NCBI GenBank assembly: GCA_050186725.1
Contig: JBFWYG010000006.1
Span: 71,930-135,929, forward strand
From: JADJYF01 sp050186725
GTDB taxonomy: Bacteria > Pseudomonadota > Gammaproteobacteria > Ga0077536
Reading direction: 5' to 3'
Length of the DNA stretch: 64,000 bases
The position numbers and the translations under genes are program-made. The notes beneath the pieces are model-generated. The model ran no database searches and was not told the origin of the DNA. It saw only the letters and a list, made by a program, of their open reading frames with translations. Shown here in pieces: positions 34,467 through 43,638 of the stretch (positions are counted from its first letter, which is position 1; each line of letters starts with the position of its first letter).

Positions 34467-35105
34467 ATGCAGGCATTCACCCAGTTGCACGGGCTCGTGG
34501 TGCCCATCGATCGCCCCAACGTCGACACCGACGCGATCATCCCGAAGCAGTTCCTGAAGTCGATCAAGCGCTCGGGATTCGGACCCAACCTGTTCGACGA
34601 GTGGCGCTACCTGGACAAGGGCGAGCCCGACCAGGACTGCAGCAAGCGCCCGCTGAACCCCGACTTCGCGCTCAACCAGCCGCGTTACCAGGGCGCGGAG
34701 ATCCTGCTCGCGCGCGACAACTTCGGCTGCGGCTCCTCGCGCGAGCATGCGCCCTGGGCGCTCTACGACTTCGGTATCCGCGCGCTGATCGCGCCGAGCT
34801 TCGCCGACATCTTCTACGGCAACTCGTGCAAGAACGGGCTTCTGCCGATCATCCTGCCGGAGGCGGTGGTCGACAGGCTCTTCCAGGAAGTGGCGACGAC
34901 CGAGGGCTATCGCCTCGCCATCGATCTCGCTGCGCAGACGGTCAAGACCCCGGGCGACGAAGTGTTCCACTTCGAGTTCAACCAAGGCTTGAAGGACCGC
35001 CTGCTGCACGGTCTCGACGACATCGGCGTGTCGCTGCAGTACGCGGCCGACATCAAGGCCTATGAGGCGCGCAAGAAGGCGGAGTCGCCCTGGCTGTTCC
35101 GCTGA
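34467..35105 (+). CDS. leuD: 3-isopropylmalate dehydratase small subunit
   Basis: A 212-residue protein forming the swivelling domain of the LeuCD heterodimer. It shows PIDRPNVDTDAIIPKQFLK, the substrate loop NFGCGSSREHAPWAL and SFADIFYGNSCKNGLLPI. It is directly coupled to leuC. leuB, often next in proteobacteria, is absent; a convergent acyl-CoA ligase follows beyond a strong hairpin. Confidence 0.97.
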   Translation: MQAFTQLHGLVVPIDRPNVDTDAIIPKQFLKSIKRSGFGPNLFDEWRYLDKGEPDQDCSKRPLNPDFALNQPRYQGAEILLARDNFGCGSSREHAPWALYDFGIRALIAPSFADIFYGNSCKNGLLPIILPEAVVDRLFQEVATTEGYRLAIDLAAQTVKTPGDEVFHFEFNQGLKDRLLHGLDDIGVSLQYAADIKAYEARKKAESPWLFR

Positions 35106-35125
35106 AAAACCGCGTCGCCTCCCGG

Positions 35126-35180
35126 GCTAATCGGGGACAGACCACGGTTTCGAAGAAACCGTGGTCTGTCCCCGATTAGC
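35126..35180. terminator. Perfect 26-base-arm hairpin between leuD and the acyl-CoA ligase gene
   Basis: Arms 35126-35151 and 35155-35180 are exact reverse complements with a GAA loop. The core contains GGGACAGACC, shared with the elements at 32274, 51277 and 54075. It lies 20 bases after leuD and 8 bases from the end of the leftward ligase gene, so it can terminate transcription from both sides. Confidence 0.8.
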
Positions 35181-35188
35181 CGGCGCCG

Positions 35189-36832
35189 TTACCTGCTCCC
35201 CATTGCTTCCGCGTCCTTGCGCAGCTTGAACTTCTGGATCTTGCCGGTCGCGGTCTTTGGCAGGTCGCAGAACACGATGGTCTTCGGCGCCTTGAAGTGC
35301 GCCATGTGCTGGCGGCAGTAGGCGATGACCTCGGCCTCGGTCACCGGCTTGGCGCCAGGCTTCAGGGTCACGAAGGCGCAGGGCGTCTCGCCCCATTTCT
35401 CGTCGGGACGCGCGACCACCGCGGCTTCGAGGATCTCGGGGTGCTTGTACAGCACTTCCTCGACTTCGATGGACGAGATGTTCTCGCCGCCCGAGATGAT
35501 GATGTCCTTGGAGCGATCCTTGATCTGGATGTAGCCGTCCGGGTACATCACCGCGAGGTCCCCGGAATGGAAGTAGCCGTCGGCCAGCGCCTCTTCGGTC
35601 GCGTGTCTGTTCTTCAAGTACCCGCGCATCACCACGTTGCCCTTGAACATCACTTCGCCGAGCGTCTCGCCGTCGCGCGGCACCGGCGTCATGGTCTCGG
35701 GGTCCATCACTTCGAGATCCTCCAGCACGTGGTAGCGCACGCCCTGGCGAATCAGCTTGTCGGCGTAGGCGTCATCATCAAGCAGGCACCAGTCATCCTG
35801 CGGCGCGTTGAACACCGCCGGACCGTAGACCTCGGTGAGCCCGTAGGTGTGGGTGATGTGGAAGCCGCTCGCCTCCATGCCCTTGACGATGGCGGCTGGC
35901 GGCGAGGCGCCGGCGGTCATCACCTCCACCTTGTGGGGCAGGGGCTGCTTGTCCTCGGGACGCGCGTGGATGATGAAGTTCAGCACGATGGGCGCGCCGC
36001 AGAAGTGCGTAACCTTGTGTTCGACGATGGCGTCGTAGATCGGCTTCGCGGCGATGCGCCGCAGGCAGATGTTGGTGCCGGCCAGCGCCGCGATGGTCCA
36101 CGGGAAGGTCCAGCCGCAGCAGTGGAACATCGGCAGCGTCCACAGGTAGACAGGGTGGTGCGTCATGTTCCAGGCCATCGCGCAGCCGATGGCGTTGAGA
36201 TACGCGCCGCGATGGTGGTAGACCACGCCCTTCGGATTGCCGGTGGTGCCGGAGGTGTAGCACAGCGCCATCGCCTGCCACTCGCTGTCCGGCAGGCGCC
36301 AGGGGAAGTCGGGATCGCCGCCGGCGAGAAATTCCTCGTACTCCATCGACCCGATGCGGTCATGGCAGGGCGCGTCGACGTCGGCGATGTCGATCACCAG
36401 CGGCTTGACCTTGGCGAGCGCGAGCGCGTCGCGCGTGACGTGGGCGAATTCGGTGTCGACCAGCACCACCTTGGCCTCGCCGTGATCGAGGATGAAGGCG
36501 ATGGCCTCGGCGTCGAGCCGGATGTTGATCGGATTGATCACCGCGCCCGCCGCCGGAATGCCGAACAGGCCCTCGTAGAAGGCGGTGATGTTGGTCGCGA
36601 TCACCGCCACCGTGTCGCCCTTGCCGATGCCGCGCTGCGCGAGCGCGGACGCCAGGCGTCGGCAGCGGGCGAAGGTCTCGGCCCAGGTGAAGCGCCGCTC
36701 GCCGTGCACCACGGCGAGCCGCTGCGGGTACACCGCCGCCGCGCGCGCCAGCATGCTGAGCGGGGAGAGCGGCACGTAGTTGGCCGGTACCTGGTCCAGG
36801 TCGACGTCGTAGGGATTGACGGCGTTGGTCAT
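35189..36832 (-). CDS. AMP-dependent acyl-CoA synthetase
   Basis: A 547-residue ANL-superfamily ligase. The AMP/phosphate loop is LCYTSGTTGNPKGVVYHH, A5-like TYGLTEVYGPA, A7 HSGDLAVMYPDGYIQIKDRSKDIIISGGENISS, and the C-terminal catalytic lysine is in LPKTATGKIQKF. It activates a carboxylic acid as CoA thioester; overall similarity is to medium-chain and DmdB-type ligases, but the substrate cannot be read. A leftward crotonase gene lies 65 bases upstream, suggesting a shared acyl-CoA pathway. Confidence 0.9.
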   Translation of the reverse strand: MTNAVNPYDVDLDQVPANYVPLSPLSMLARAAAVYPQRLAVVHGERRFTWAETFARCRRLASALAQRGIGKGDTVAVIATNITAFYEGLFGIPAAGAVINPINIRLDAEAIAFILDHGEAKVVLVDTEFAHVTRDALALAKVKPLVIDIADVDAPCHDRIGSMEYEEFLAGGDPDFPWRLPDSEWQAMALCYTSGTTGNPKGVVYHHRGAYLNAIGCAMAWNMTHHPVYLWTLPMFHCCGWTFPWTIAALAGTNICLRRIAAKPIYDAIVEHKVTHFCGAPIVLNFIIHARPEDKQPLPHKVEVMTAGASPPAAIVKGMEASGFHITHTYGLTEVYGPAVFNAPQDDWCLLDDDAYADKLIRQGVRYHVLEDLEVMDPETMTPVPRDGETLGEVMFKGNVVMRGYLKNRHATEEALADGYFHSGDLAVMYPDGYIQIKDRSKDIIISGGENISSIEVEEVLYKHPEILEAAVVARPDEKWGETPCAFVTLKPGAKPVTEAEVIAYCRQHMAHFKAPKTIVFCDLPKTATGKIQKFKLRKDAEAMGSR

Positions 36833-36897
36833 GCCGAAGGTCCTCTTCTGCGGCGGCGCGGGCGCGCCGCGGGTCTATGGATGTAGCGGTGTCGCGC

Positions 36898-37704
36898 TCA
36901 GCGGTCGCGCCACACGGGCGGCCGCTTGGCGATGAAGGCGTCGAGCCCTTCCTGGCCGTCTTCGGCGAGCAGGTTGCAGACCAGGTCTTCACTGGTGCCG
37001 CGATAGGCGCTGTCGAGCCCCTGGTTCACCTGCCGGTAGAAGGACGCCTTGCCGAGACGGATGGCGAACTGCGACTTGTCGGCGATGCGCCCGGCCAGCG
37101 CGCGGGTCGCGGTCTCGAGTTCGGCGTCCGGCACCACGTGGTTCACGAGCCCGATCTCGGATGCGCGCGCGGCGTCGATGAAGTCGCCGGTCAGGAGCAT
37201 TTCCAGCGCATGTTTACGCTGCACCACGCGCGACAGCGCCACCGACGGCGTGGCGCAGTAGAGCCCGTTCTGGATGCCGTTGGTGGCGAAGCGCGCGCTC
37301 TCGGCGGCCACCGCGAGATCGCAGGTCGCGACCAGCTGGCAGCCGGCGGCGGTCGCGATGCCCTGCACCTGGGCGATGACGGGCTGTGGCAGGGCGACGA
37401 TGGACTGCATCATGCGCGAGCAGTCGGCGAACAGCTGGCGGTAGAAGTCCTCGTTCCGCGCGGCGTTCATCTCCTTCAGGTCGTGCCCGGTGGAGAAGGC
37501 CTTGCCGGTCGAGGCCAGGATCACCACGCGCACGGCCGGATCGGCGGCGATGGCGGCGAGATGGGTGGAGAGCTCGGCGATGACCGCGCTGGTGAGGGTG
37601 TTGTAGCGCGTCGGACGGGCGAGGGTCAGCGTCGCGATGCCGTCCTCGGTGACGGCGCGGGTCACGCCCACTTCGGCGGCGGGCACGGCGGTGGTGGAAG
37701 TCAT
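36898..37704 (-). CDS. Enoyl-CoA hydratase/isomerase family protein
   Basis: A 268-residue crotonase-fold protein, similar in layout to ECHDC3-type proteins. Oxyanion-hole segments are STGHDLKEM and IATAAGCQLVATCDL. Where classical hydratases have two catalytic glutamates, the second position region reads NGIQNGLYCATPSVALS without a clear glutamate, so activity other than simple hydration is possible. It precedes the acyl-CoA ligase gene on the same strand and is divergent from a second crotonase gene 152 bases away. Confidence 0.85.
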   Translation of the reverse strand: MTSTTAVPAAEVGVTRAVTEDGIATLTLARPTRYNTLTSAVIAELSTHLAAIAADPAVRVVILASTGKAFSTGHDLKEMNAARNEDFYRQLFADCSRMMQSIVALPQPVIAQVQGIATAAGCQLVATCDLAVAAESARFATNGIQNGLYCATPSVALSRVVQRKHALEMLLTGDFIDAARASEIGLVNHVVPDAELETATRALAGRIADKSQFAIRLGKASFYRQVNQGLDSAYRGTSEDLVCNLLAEDGQEGLDAFIAKRPPVWRDR

Positions 37705-37856
37705 GGCAAGGGCATTCCGCGGGGTCGGGCCGGTATTGTCTGGGCCGCCCGCGGACGGCGCAAGCGAACCGCGGCCCGCGGCGGCGGTGCTATCCTGCCG
37801 CCGCCCGCGTCAGGGGCCGGCGCCGCCGGTCGCGCAGGGCCCCAAGGTCTTCCGCA

Positions 37857-38690
37857 ATGCAGTACCGCGACATCCTCTACCAGGTCGAAGACCCGGTGGC
37901 CGTCATCACGCTCAACCGTCCCGACCGCTTGAACGCCTTCACCGTGACCATGCTGGCCGAGATCCGCCACGCGGTCGCCGCCGCCGAGCAGGACTCGCGC
38001 GTGGTCGGCATCATCCTGACCGGCGCCGGGCGCGGCTTCTGCGCCGGCATGGACATGCAGGCGCTGGACGAGATCTCGGCGTCGTCCAACATGATGGACG
38101 ACAGCAATGCCGCGCTCGCCGCCGAGCCTGGCGATCCCGCCATGGGACCCGATTTCAGCATCGCGTACACCTACCTGCTCAAGGTGCGCAAACCGGTGCT
38201 CGCGGCCATCAACGGTCCCTGCGCCGGTCTCGGCTTCTGCTTCGCGGTGCTGTCCGATCTGCGCTTCGTCGAACGCCAGGCCAAGTTCACCACCGCCTTC
38301 GCCGGCCGCGGGCTGGTGGCCGAGCATGGCGTCAGCTGGGTGCTGCCGCGGCTCATCGGCAGTTCGCGCGCGCTCGATCTCTTGTGGAGCGCGCGCAAGT
38401 TCGACGGTGTGGAGGCCGAGCGTCTCGGCCTCGCCGATCGCCTGTGCGAGACCGGCGCCGCGCTCGAGACCGCGAAAGACTACCTCCGCGAACTCGCGCG
38501 CAGCGTGTCGCCCGCGTCCATCATGGTCATGAAGCAACAGGTCTATCGCCATCTCATGATGACGCTCGGGCCCGCGATGGAAGAGACCAACCGGCAGATG
38601 GAAGAGAGCCTGCACCGGCCCGATTTCCGCGAAGGCGTGCGCTCGTTCCTCAAGCAGCGCGAGCCGGCCTTCAAGCGCCTCGGCGCCTGA
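37857..38690 (+). CDS. Enoyl-CoA hydratase/isomerase family protein
   Basis: A 277-residue crotonase-fold protein. The N-terminal VAVITLNRPDRLNAF and oxyanion segment GRGFCAGMDMQAL are canonical, followed by INGPCAGLGFCFAVLSDLRF. The loop AFAGRGLVAEHGVSWVLPRLIG contains the GLVAEHG variant seen in many degradative isomerases. The C-terminal part is longer than minimal ECH. It probably acts in fatty-acid or aromatic acyl-CoA breakdown. It ends 18 bases before a perfect palindrome. Confidence 0.87.
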   Translation: MQYRDILYQVEDPVAVITLNRPDRLNAFTVTMLAEIRHAVAAAEQDSRVVGIILTGAGRGFCAGMDMQALDEISASSNMMDDSNAALAAEPGDPAMGPDFSIAYTYLLKVRKPVLAAINGPCAGLGFCFAVLSDLRFVERQAKFTTAFAGRGLVAEHGVSWVLPRLIGSSRALDLLWSARKFDGVEAERLGLADRLCETGAALETAKDYLRELARSVSPASIMVMKQQVYRHLMMTLGPAMEETNRQMEESLHRPDFREGVRSFLKQREPAFKRLGA

Positions 38691-38708
38691 TCTGTCGGCG
38701 CACTGCCG

Positions 38709-38736
38709 CTTCTCACCCGCGCATGCGGGTGAGAAG
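38709..38736. terminator. 28-base perfect palindrome after the crotonase gene
   Basis: CTTCTCACCCGC and GCGGGTGAGAAG flank GCAT. The stem follows the stop codon by 18 bases and is a terminator candidate, but no T-run follows. It could also be a protein-binding site. Confidence 0.55.
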
Positions 38737-38779
38737 CACTCCCCGATAGTGTGGAGATGCGCGCTTCGGCCCGACGGGG

Positions 38780-38815
38780 TTGAGATGGATCAAGCCAAAG
38801 CCGCATAGTTATGCG
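38780..38815 (+). promoter_or_regulatory. FNR/CRP-like box and short palindrome upstream of the LLM oxidoreductase
   Basis: TTGAG-ATGG-ATCAA (38780-38793) differs by one base from the TTGAT-N4-ATCAA FNR/FixK consensus. CGCATA-GT-TATGCG (38802-38815) follows. Both lie about 90-120 bases before the ATG at 38901. Confidence 0.35.
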
Positions 38816-38900
38816 ACCGTCGGTCCACTGCGGCCGTCGTCGGCGAGCGTAGCCACGGCGCGTCGCGCCGACTATCGATCAACTCCAGGGGAGAAGCACC

Positions 38901-40049
38901 ATGCGCATCGGCGCCACCATCTTCAATCAGAACTACACCGACTGGGATCGCTACGAAGCTGAGGAGCGCGGCGAGAAGGTCGCGGCTCGCCCGAGCAAGT
39001 CCGACCGCGAGGTCTTCATGGAAGAACTCGACATCGCGCGCATCGCCGACGACACCGGCTTCGACGCGGTGTGGACCATCGAGCACCATTTCACGCCCTA
39101 CACCATGGTGACCAACCCGCTGCAGTACCTGACCTACGTCGCGGGCATCACCAAGCGCGTGGATCTCGGCACCATGGTCACTGTGCTGCCCTGGCACAAC
39201 CCGGTGCGGGTCGCCGAAGACGTCAACATGCTGGATACGTTCCTGGGCCCCGATCGCGAGATCATCTGCGGCGTCGGCCGCGGCCTCGGTCGTCGCGAGT
39301 ACGAAGGCTTGAGCATCGACCAGGGCGAGGCGCGCGAGCGTTTCGACGAATCGCTGCAGGTGCTGAACCAGCTGCTCGCCACCGGCAAGTGCGACTTCGA
39401 CGGCAAGCATTACAAGATCAAGGGCCTCAAGCTCCGCCCGCAGCCGGACAAGGACCTGAGCCCCAACCTGTGGTGCGCGGGCGGTACTGACGAGACGGTC
39501 GAGATCATCGCGCGCCACAACGTGCGCCCCTTGGTGATTCCGACCACGAGCCTGGGTCTCTCGCTCGAGACCGCGCGCAAGTACGCGCGCCTGCACGCCA
39601 AGGCCGGCTTCGCGCCGTCGCGCACCAAGCTCGCGCTGTGGACCTACGTCGCCGAGAACGAGGCCGAGGCCAAGCGCGGCGCCGAGACCTACATGGTCAA
39701 CTACGCCGACTCGGCGCTGCGCCACTACGAGCTGCGCGGTTCCCACCTCGGCGCCATCAAGGGCTACGAGTCCTACGGCGCGATGCAGAAGGCGCTGGCC
39801 GCCGATCCCACGCCCTTCCTGCGCGGCTTCGTCGATTCCCATCCCTGGGGCACGCCGGACCAGACCATCAAGCGCGCCAAGGAACTCGCGCTGGCCTTCG
39901 GCTGCGAGGAAATCATGTTCATCTTCAAGTACGGCGGCATGCCGATGGAGATGGCGGAGAAGAGCATGAAGCTCTTCGCCAAGGAAGTGATGCCGGCGCT
40001 GCAGGATCTGAACACGACGCCGATCGAAGTGCGCGACGACGCGGCCTGA
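38901..40049 (+). CDS. Luciferase-like (LLM) flavin-dependent oxidoreductase
   Basis: A 382-residue bacterial-luciferase-fold monooxygenase that would use reduced FMN or F420. The N-terminus MRIGATIFNQNYTDWDRYEAEERG, EHHFTPY (the EHH metal/flavin-site motif of LLM enzymes) and VTVLPWHNPVRVAEDVNMLD are typical. GGGGAG lies before the ATG. Substrate unknown; the neighbouring acyl-CoA genes suggest a xenobiotic or terpenoid catabolic role. It is complete and ends 6 bases before a scaffold gap. Confidence 0.87.
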   Translation: MRIGATIFNQNYTDWDRYEAEERGEKVAARPSKSDREVFMEELDIARIADDTGFDAVWTIEHHFTPYTMVTNPLQYLTYVAGITKRVDLGTMVTVLPWHNPVRVAEDVNMLDTFLGPDREIICGVGRGLGRREYEGLSIDQGEARERFDESLQVLNQLLATGKCDFDGKHYKIKGLKLRPQPDKDLSPNLWCAGGTDETVEIIARHNVRPLVIPTTSLGLSLETARKYARLHAKAGFAPSRTKLALWTYVAENEAEAKRGAETYMVNYADSALRHYELRGSHLGAIKGYESYGAMQKALAADPTPFLRGFVDSHPWGTPDQTIKRAKELALAFGCEEIMFIFKYGGMPMEMAEKSMKLFAKEVMPALQDLNTTPIEVRDDAA

Positions 40050-40055
40050 GCGGCG

Positions 40056-40155
40056 NNNNNNNNNNNNNNNNNNNNNNNNNNNNNNNNNNNNNNNNNNNNN
40101 NNNNNNNNNNNNNNNNNNNNNNNNNNNNNNNNNNNNNNNNNNNNNNNNNNNNNNN
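40056..40155. other. Scaffold gap of 100 N
   Basis: Exactly 100 N separating the LLM gene from the truncated ybiT gene. About 26 codons of ybiT are missing by comparison with the E. coli protein. Confidence 0.97.
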
Positions 40156-41666
40156 CGGGTCGCGAGCGAGGACACGAACTCGCGGTCGTGGCTGACGAAT
40201 ATCAGCGTGCCGGGATAGGCCTCGAGCGCCGCGTTCAACGACTCGATGGACTCCATGTCCAGGTGGTTGGTGGGTTCGTCGAGCAGCATGACGTTGGGCT
40301 TGGTCAGCACCAGCTTGCCGAACAGCATGCGGCCTTCCTCGCCACCCGAGATCACCTTCACCGACTTGTTGCCCTCGTCCTTGGTGAACAGGAGCTGGCC
40401 GAGCACCGCGCGCACGCGCAGATCGTCGTCGCCCGGCTGGCGCCACTGGCCCATCCAGTCGAACAGCGTCATGTCTTTCGCGAAGTCGTCCGCGCGGTTC
40501 TGGCGCACGTAGCCGACCTCGGCGTTCTCCGCCCACTTGACCCCGCCCGCGTCGGGGGCGATATCGCCCGCCAGGCAGTTCAGCAGCGTGGTCTTGCCGA
40601 TGCCGTTAGGCCCGATGATGGCGACGCGCTCGCCCGCCGCGACGCTGAAACTGAGCTTGTTGAAGAGCGGGGGACCGTCGTAGCCCTTGGCGAGCTTGTC
40701 CACTTCCACCGCCAGGCGATGCAGCTTCCTGCCCTGCTCGAACTTGATGTACGGATTGACGCGGCTGGAGGGCTTCACGTCGTCGAGCTGGATTTTTTCG
40801 ATCTGCCGTGCGCGCGAGGTCGCCTGGCGCGCCTTGGAGGCATTGGCCGAGAAGCGGCTGACGAAGTGTTTCAGTTCCTCGATCTGGCTCTGCTTGCGCG
40901 CGTTCGCGGTCAGCATGCGCTCGCGCGCGGCGGTCGAGGCGATCATGTACTCGTCGTAGTTGCCGGGATAGACCCTGAGCTCGCCGTAGTCGAGATCCGC
41001 CATGTGGGTGCACACACTGTTCAGGAAGTGGCGGTCGTGGGAGATCACCACCATGGTGCAGTCACGGGTGTTGAGGATCTCCTCCAGCCAGCGGATGGCG
41101 TTGATGTCGAGGTTGTTGGTCGGCTCGTCGAGCAGCAGGATGTGCGGCTCGCCGAACAGCGCCTGGGCGAGCAGCACGCGCAGTTTCCAGCCCGGCGCCA
41201 CCGCGCTCATCGGCCCGAAGTGCTGCTCGATGGGGATGCCGACCCCCATCAGCAGTTCGCCCGCGCGGGACTCGGCCGTGTAGCCGTCCAGTTCGGCGAA
41301 GCGCACCTCGAGATCGGCGACGCGCATGCCGTCCTCTTCGCTCATGTCGGGCTTGGCGTAGATGCGGTCGCGCTCCGCCTTCACTTCCCACAGCGCCTCG
41401 TGACCCATGATCACGGTGTCGATCACGCTGTACTCCTCGAAGGCGAACTGGTCCTGGCGCAGCTTGCCGAGGCGCTCGCCCGGGTCGAGCGAGACATTGC
41501 CATTGGTGGGGCTCAGCTCGCCGCCGAGGATCTTCATGAAGGTCGACTTGCCGCAGCCGTTGGCGCCGATGAGGCCATAGCGATGGCCGTTGCCGAACTT
41601 GACCGAGACGTTTTCGAACAGCGGCTTGGCGCCGAATTGCATGGTGACGTTGGCGGTGGTGAGCAC
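40156..41666 (-). CDS. ybiT: YbiT-type ABC-F ATPase (3' end lost in gap)
   Basis: About 503 residues are visible. Two ABC ATPase domains: Walker A GANGCGKSTFMK and Walker B ILLLDEPTNNLD in the first, GPNGIGKTTLLN and VMLLDEPTNHLD in the second, with signature-like ISGGEEGRMLFGK. ABC-F proteins act on ribosomes and are not transporters. TTANVTMQFGAKPLFENVSVKFG matches the YbiT N-terminus closely. The GTG at 41666 is the best start; no ATG lies near. The frame continues into the 100-N gap. Confidence 0.92.
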
Positions 41667-41942
41667 GATGGATTCCAGCTGGACAGATTGAACGGGGCGC
41701 GTGGGCGCGGGTCGCGAAGGCCGCGAACGTGGCAGCCACCGCGGCTGCGGGTGAGCTGCGGAGGTGACGCTGCGACCGAGGTGTGGCGGGATCATACCCG
41801 CTTGGCACGGCCGGTGCCCGTTTTCTGACCGCGGTCAGCCGGGACGCGCGCCGGCGCGGCTAGTGTCCGGCCTGGGCATGGGCGGGCAGGACAGGCATTG
41901 GCGCGGCAGACCGGCGAGGGATCGTGCGTGGACCCGGGACCC

Positions 41943-43568
41943 TTAGATCCCTGGCGTGTCCGGCAGCTTGAAGTCCCGCGGCGGTTCCCAGCGCAGCGGC
42001 GCGGCCAGCGCCGCCAGGATGCGCGCGTCGCGCCCGTAGACGTCCTTGCGGAACTGCACGACCCCGGCCTCGTCGGCGAAGGCCGTCATGTACAGCAGCA
42101 TGATGCTCACCCGCCGCGGCAGGTTGATGCGCTGGTTGCGGCCCCGTTCCAGCGCCTTGTCCAGCGCGGGTCCTTGCCAGCGTGGGTCGTCCTCCAGCAG
42201 CCGGCGCGCCAGTGCCAGCGGATTCTCGACCCGGATGCAGCCCGAGCTGAACGCGCGCTCGGCCTGGGCGAACAGTTCGCGGGACGGCGTGTCGTGCAGG
42301 TAGACCGCGTGCACGTTGGGAAACATGAAGGCCAGCCGCCCGAGCGGGTTCTCGGGCCCCGGCTCTTGGCGCAGGATGTAGGGAAAGCCGCGTCCCTTGC
42401 CGAGGCTGATGTCGGCGGGCGACACCTCGCGACCGTCGTAGTCGATGAGCTTGAGCTTCTTGGTCTTCAGGTAGCCCGGGTCGACGCGGAGCTTCGGCAG
42501 GATGTCTTCCTTCAGGATGGTCGGCGGCACCGTCCAGCTCGGATTCAATTCCACGTAGGACAGGCGGTCCTTGAAGATCGGCGTCTGGCGATAGGGCCGG
42601 CCGACGATCGCGCGCCCGCGCCAGCGCACTTCGCCGCGCACCGTGTACACCGCTTCGAAGGCCGCGATGTTGACCGCCAGCATCTCGTCCTCGACGTCGC
42701 GGAACACCCAGCGCATGCGTTCGAGATTGACCCGCAGCTGATCGATGCGCGCCTCGACCGGCAGGTTGAGCGCCGCCAGCGTGCCCCTGCCGACCGCGCC
42801 GTCGACGTACAGGCCCTGGCGTCGCTGGAAGTTCTCCACCGCCTTGACGAGATCCACGTCGTAGACCTGCGGATCGGCGCCGGGCGCGAGCGGCGCGCCT
42901 TCGTCGCTCGCGTCGAGGCGCGCGCGCAGTTCGACGATGCGCGGATCGCTGACGCCGGGCTTCAAGGTCTCGCCCGCCGTTACCGTGGGCCAGCCGCCGA
43001 CCGCGGCCATCACGCGATGCATGCCGAGCGCCTCGACCAGCGCACGATAGCCGGCGTCCGCGGGCCTGAGTCCGTCGATCTGCGCCGCGAGATCCTTGGC
43101 CGGGATCGCATCGCGCAGCCACGCGGTCGGATCGGTCTCGCCGAAGCTGCGCGTGTAGTTCCAGTCGGGCTCGAGCGTCTCGGGATTGGCCTTGCCGAAG
43201 CGCAACGTGAAGGCGAGGCGCGCGAGCGCCTCGGTCGCGATCAGTTCGCGTGCGGCCGGCGGCAACTCATCGAGATGCGCGAGGCGCGACGCGAGGAAGT
43301 CCTCGGGAACGAGACCATCGAGCACGCTCGCGTCGATCGCCTTGCGCAACACCGCGAGCTGCGTCGGCGCCCAGCGCGGCGCGCGCGCGTCATCGGCGTA
43401 GAGCTGACGCAGAAAGGGCGTGGACCAGAGCGTCACGCCGTGCAGCGTGACCGTCGCGCCGCGCGCGGCGAGCAGCGGCGCGATGTCGTTCGCGGCTTGA
43501 CTTGCAGTGGCGAGCAGCAACAGGAGCAGGGCGAGCGCGCGCGGCGCGAGGAACGGCGAGGCGGACAT
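41943..43568 (-). CDS. L,D-transpeptidase of the YcbB/LdtD type
   Basis: A 541-residue periplasmic peptidoglycan enzyme. The signal peptide is ALALLLLLLATASQA. A helical scaffold, a peptidoglycan-binding segment (LVKAVENFQRRQGLYVDGAVGRGTLAALN) and the YkuD catalytic domain follow, with YLHDTPSRELF and the active-site FSSGCIRVENP. It would make 3-3 cross-links or attach proteins to the wall. It is divergent from a DUF882 protein gene, as the ycbB and ycbK genes are neighbours in E. coli. Confidence 0.92.
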   Translation of the reverse strand: MSASPFLAPRALALLLLLLATASQAANDIAPLLAARGATVTLHGVTLWSTPFLRQLYADDARAPRWAPTQLAVLRKAIDASVLDGLVPEDFLASRLAHLDELPPAARELIATEALARLAFTLRFGKANPETLEPDWNYTRSFGETDPTAWLRDAIPAKDLAAQIDGLRPADAGYRALVEALGMHRVMAAVGGWPTVTAGETLKPGVSDPRIVELRARLDASDEGAPLAPGADPQVYDVDLVKAVENFQRRQGLYVDGAVGRGTLAALNLPVEARIDQLRVNLERMRWVFRDVEDEMLAVNIAAFEAVYTVRGEVRWRGRAIVGRPYRQTPIFKDRLSYVELNPSWTVPPTILKEDILPKLRVDPGYLKTKKLKLIDYDGREVSPADISLGKGRGFPYILRQEPGPENPLGRLAFMFPNVHAVYLHDTPSRELFAQAERAFSSGCIRVENPLALARRLLEDDPRWQGPALDKALERGRNQRINLPRRVSIMLLYMTAFADEAGVVQFRKDVYGRDARILAALAAPLRWEPPRDFKLPDTPGI

Positions 43569-43574
43569 TCGAGC

Positions 43575-43605
43575 TTGCTTGGTCGGGGTGATGTCCTCTT
43601 ATACT
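43575..43605 (+). promoter_or_regulatory. Possible promoter of the DUF882 gene
   Basis: TATACT at 43600-43605 is a strong -10 box about 34 bases before the ATG. Upstream TTGCTT (43575-43580, 19-base spacer) or TTGGTC (43579-43584, 15-base spacer) are imperfect -35 candidates. Confidence 0.4.
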
Positions 43606-43638
43606 AGCCCGGTTCGCGACCGAACCGACGTGGAGACC

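Noticed and set aside
37705..37856. Promoters in the divergent region between the two crotonase genes
   Set aside because: Only a lone TATCCT-like box was seen, with no -35 partner at acceptable spacing.
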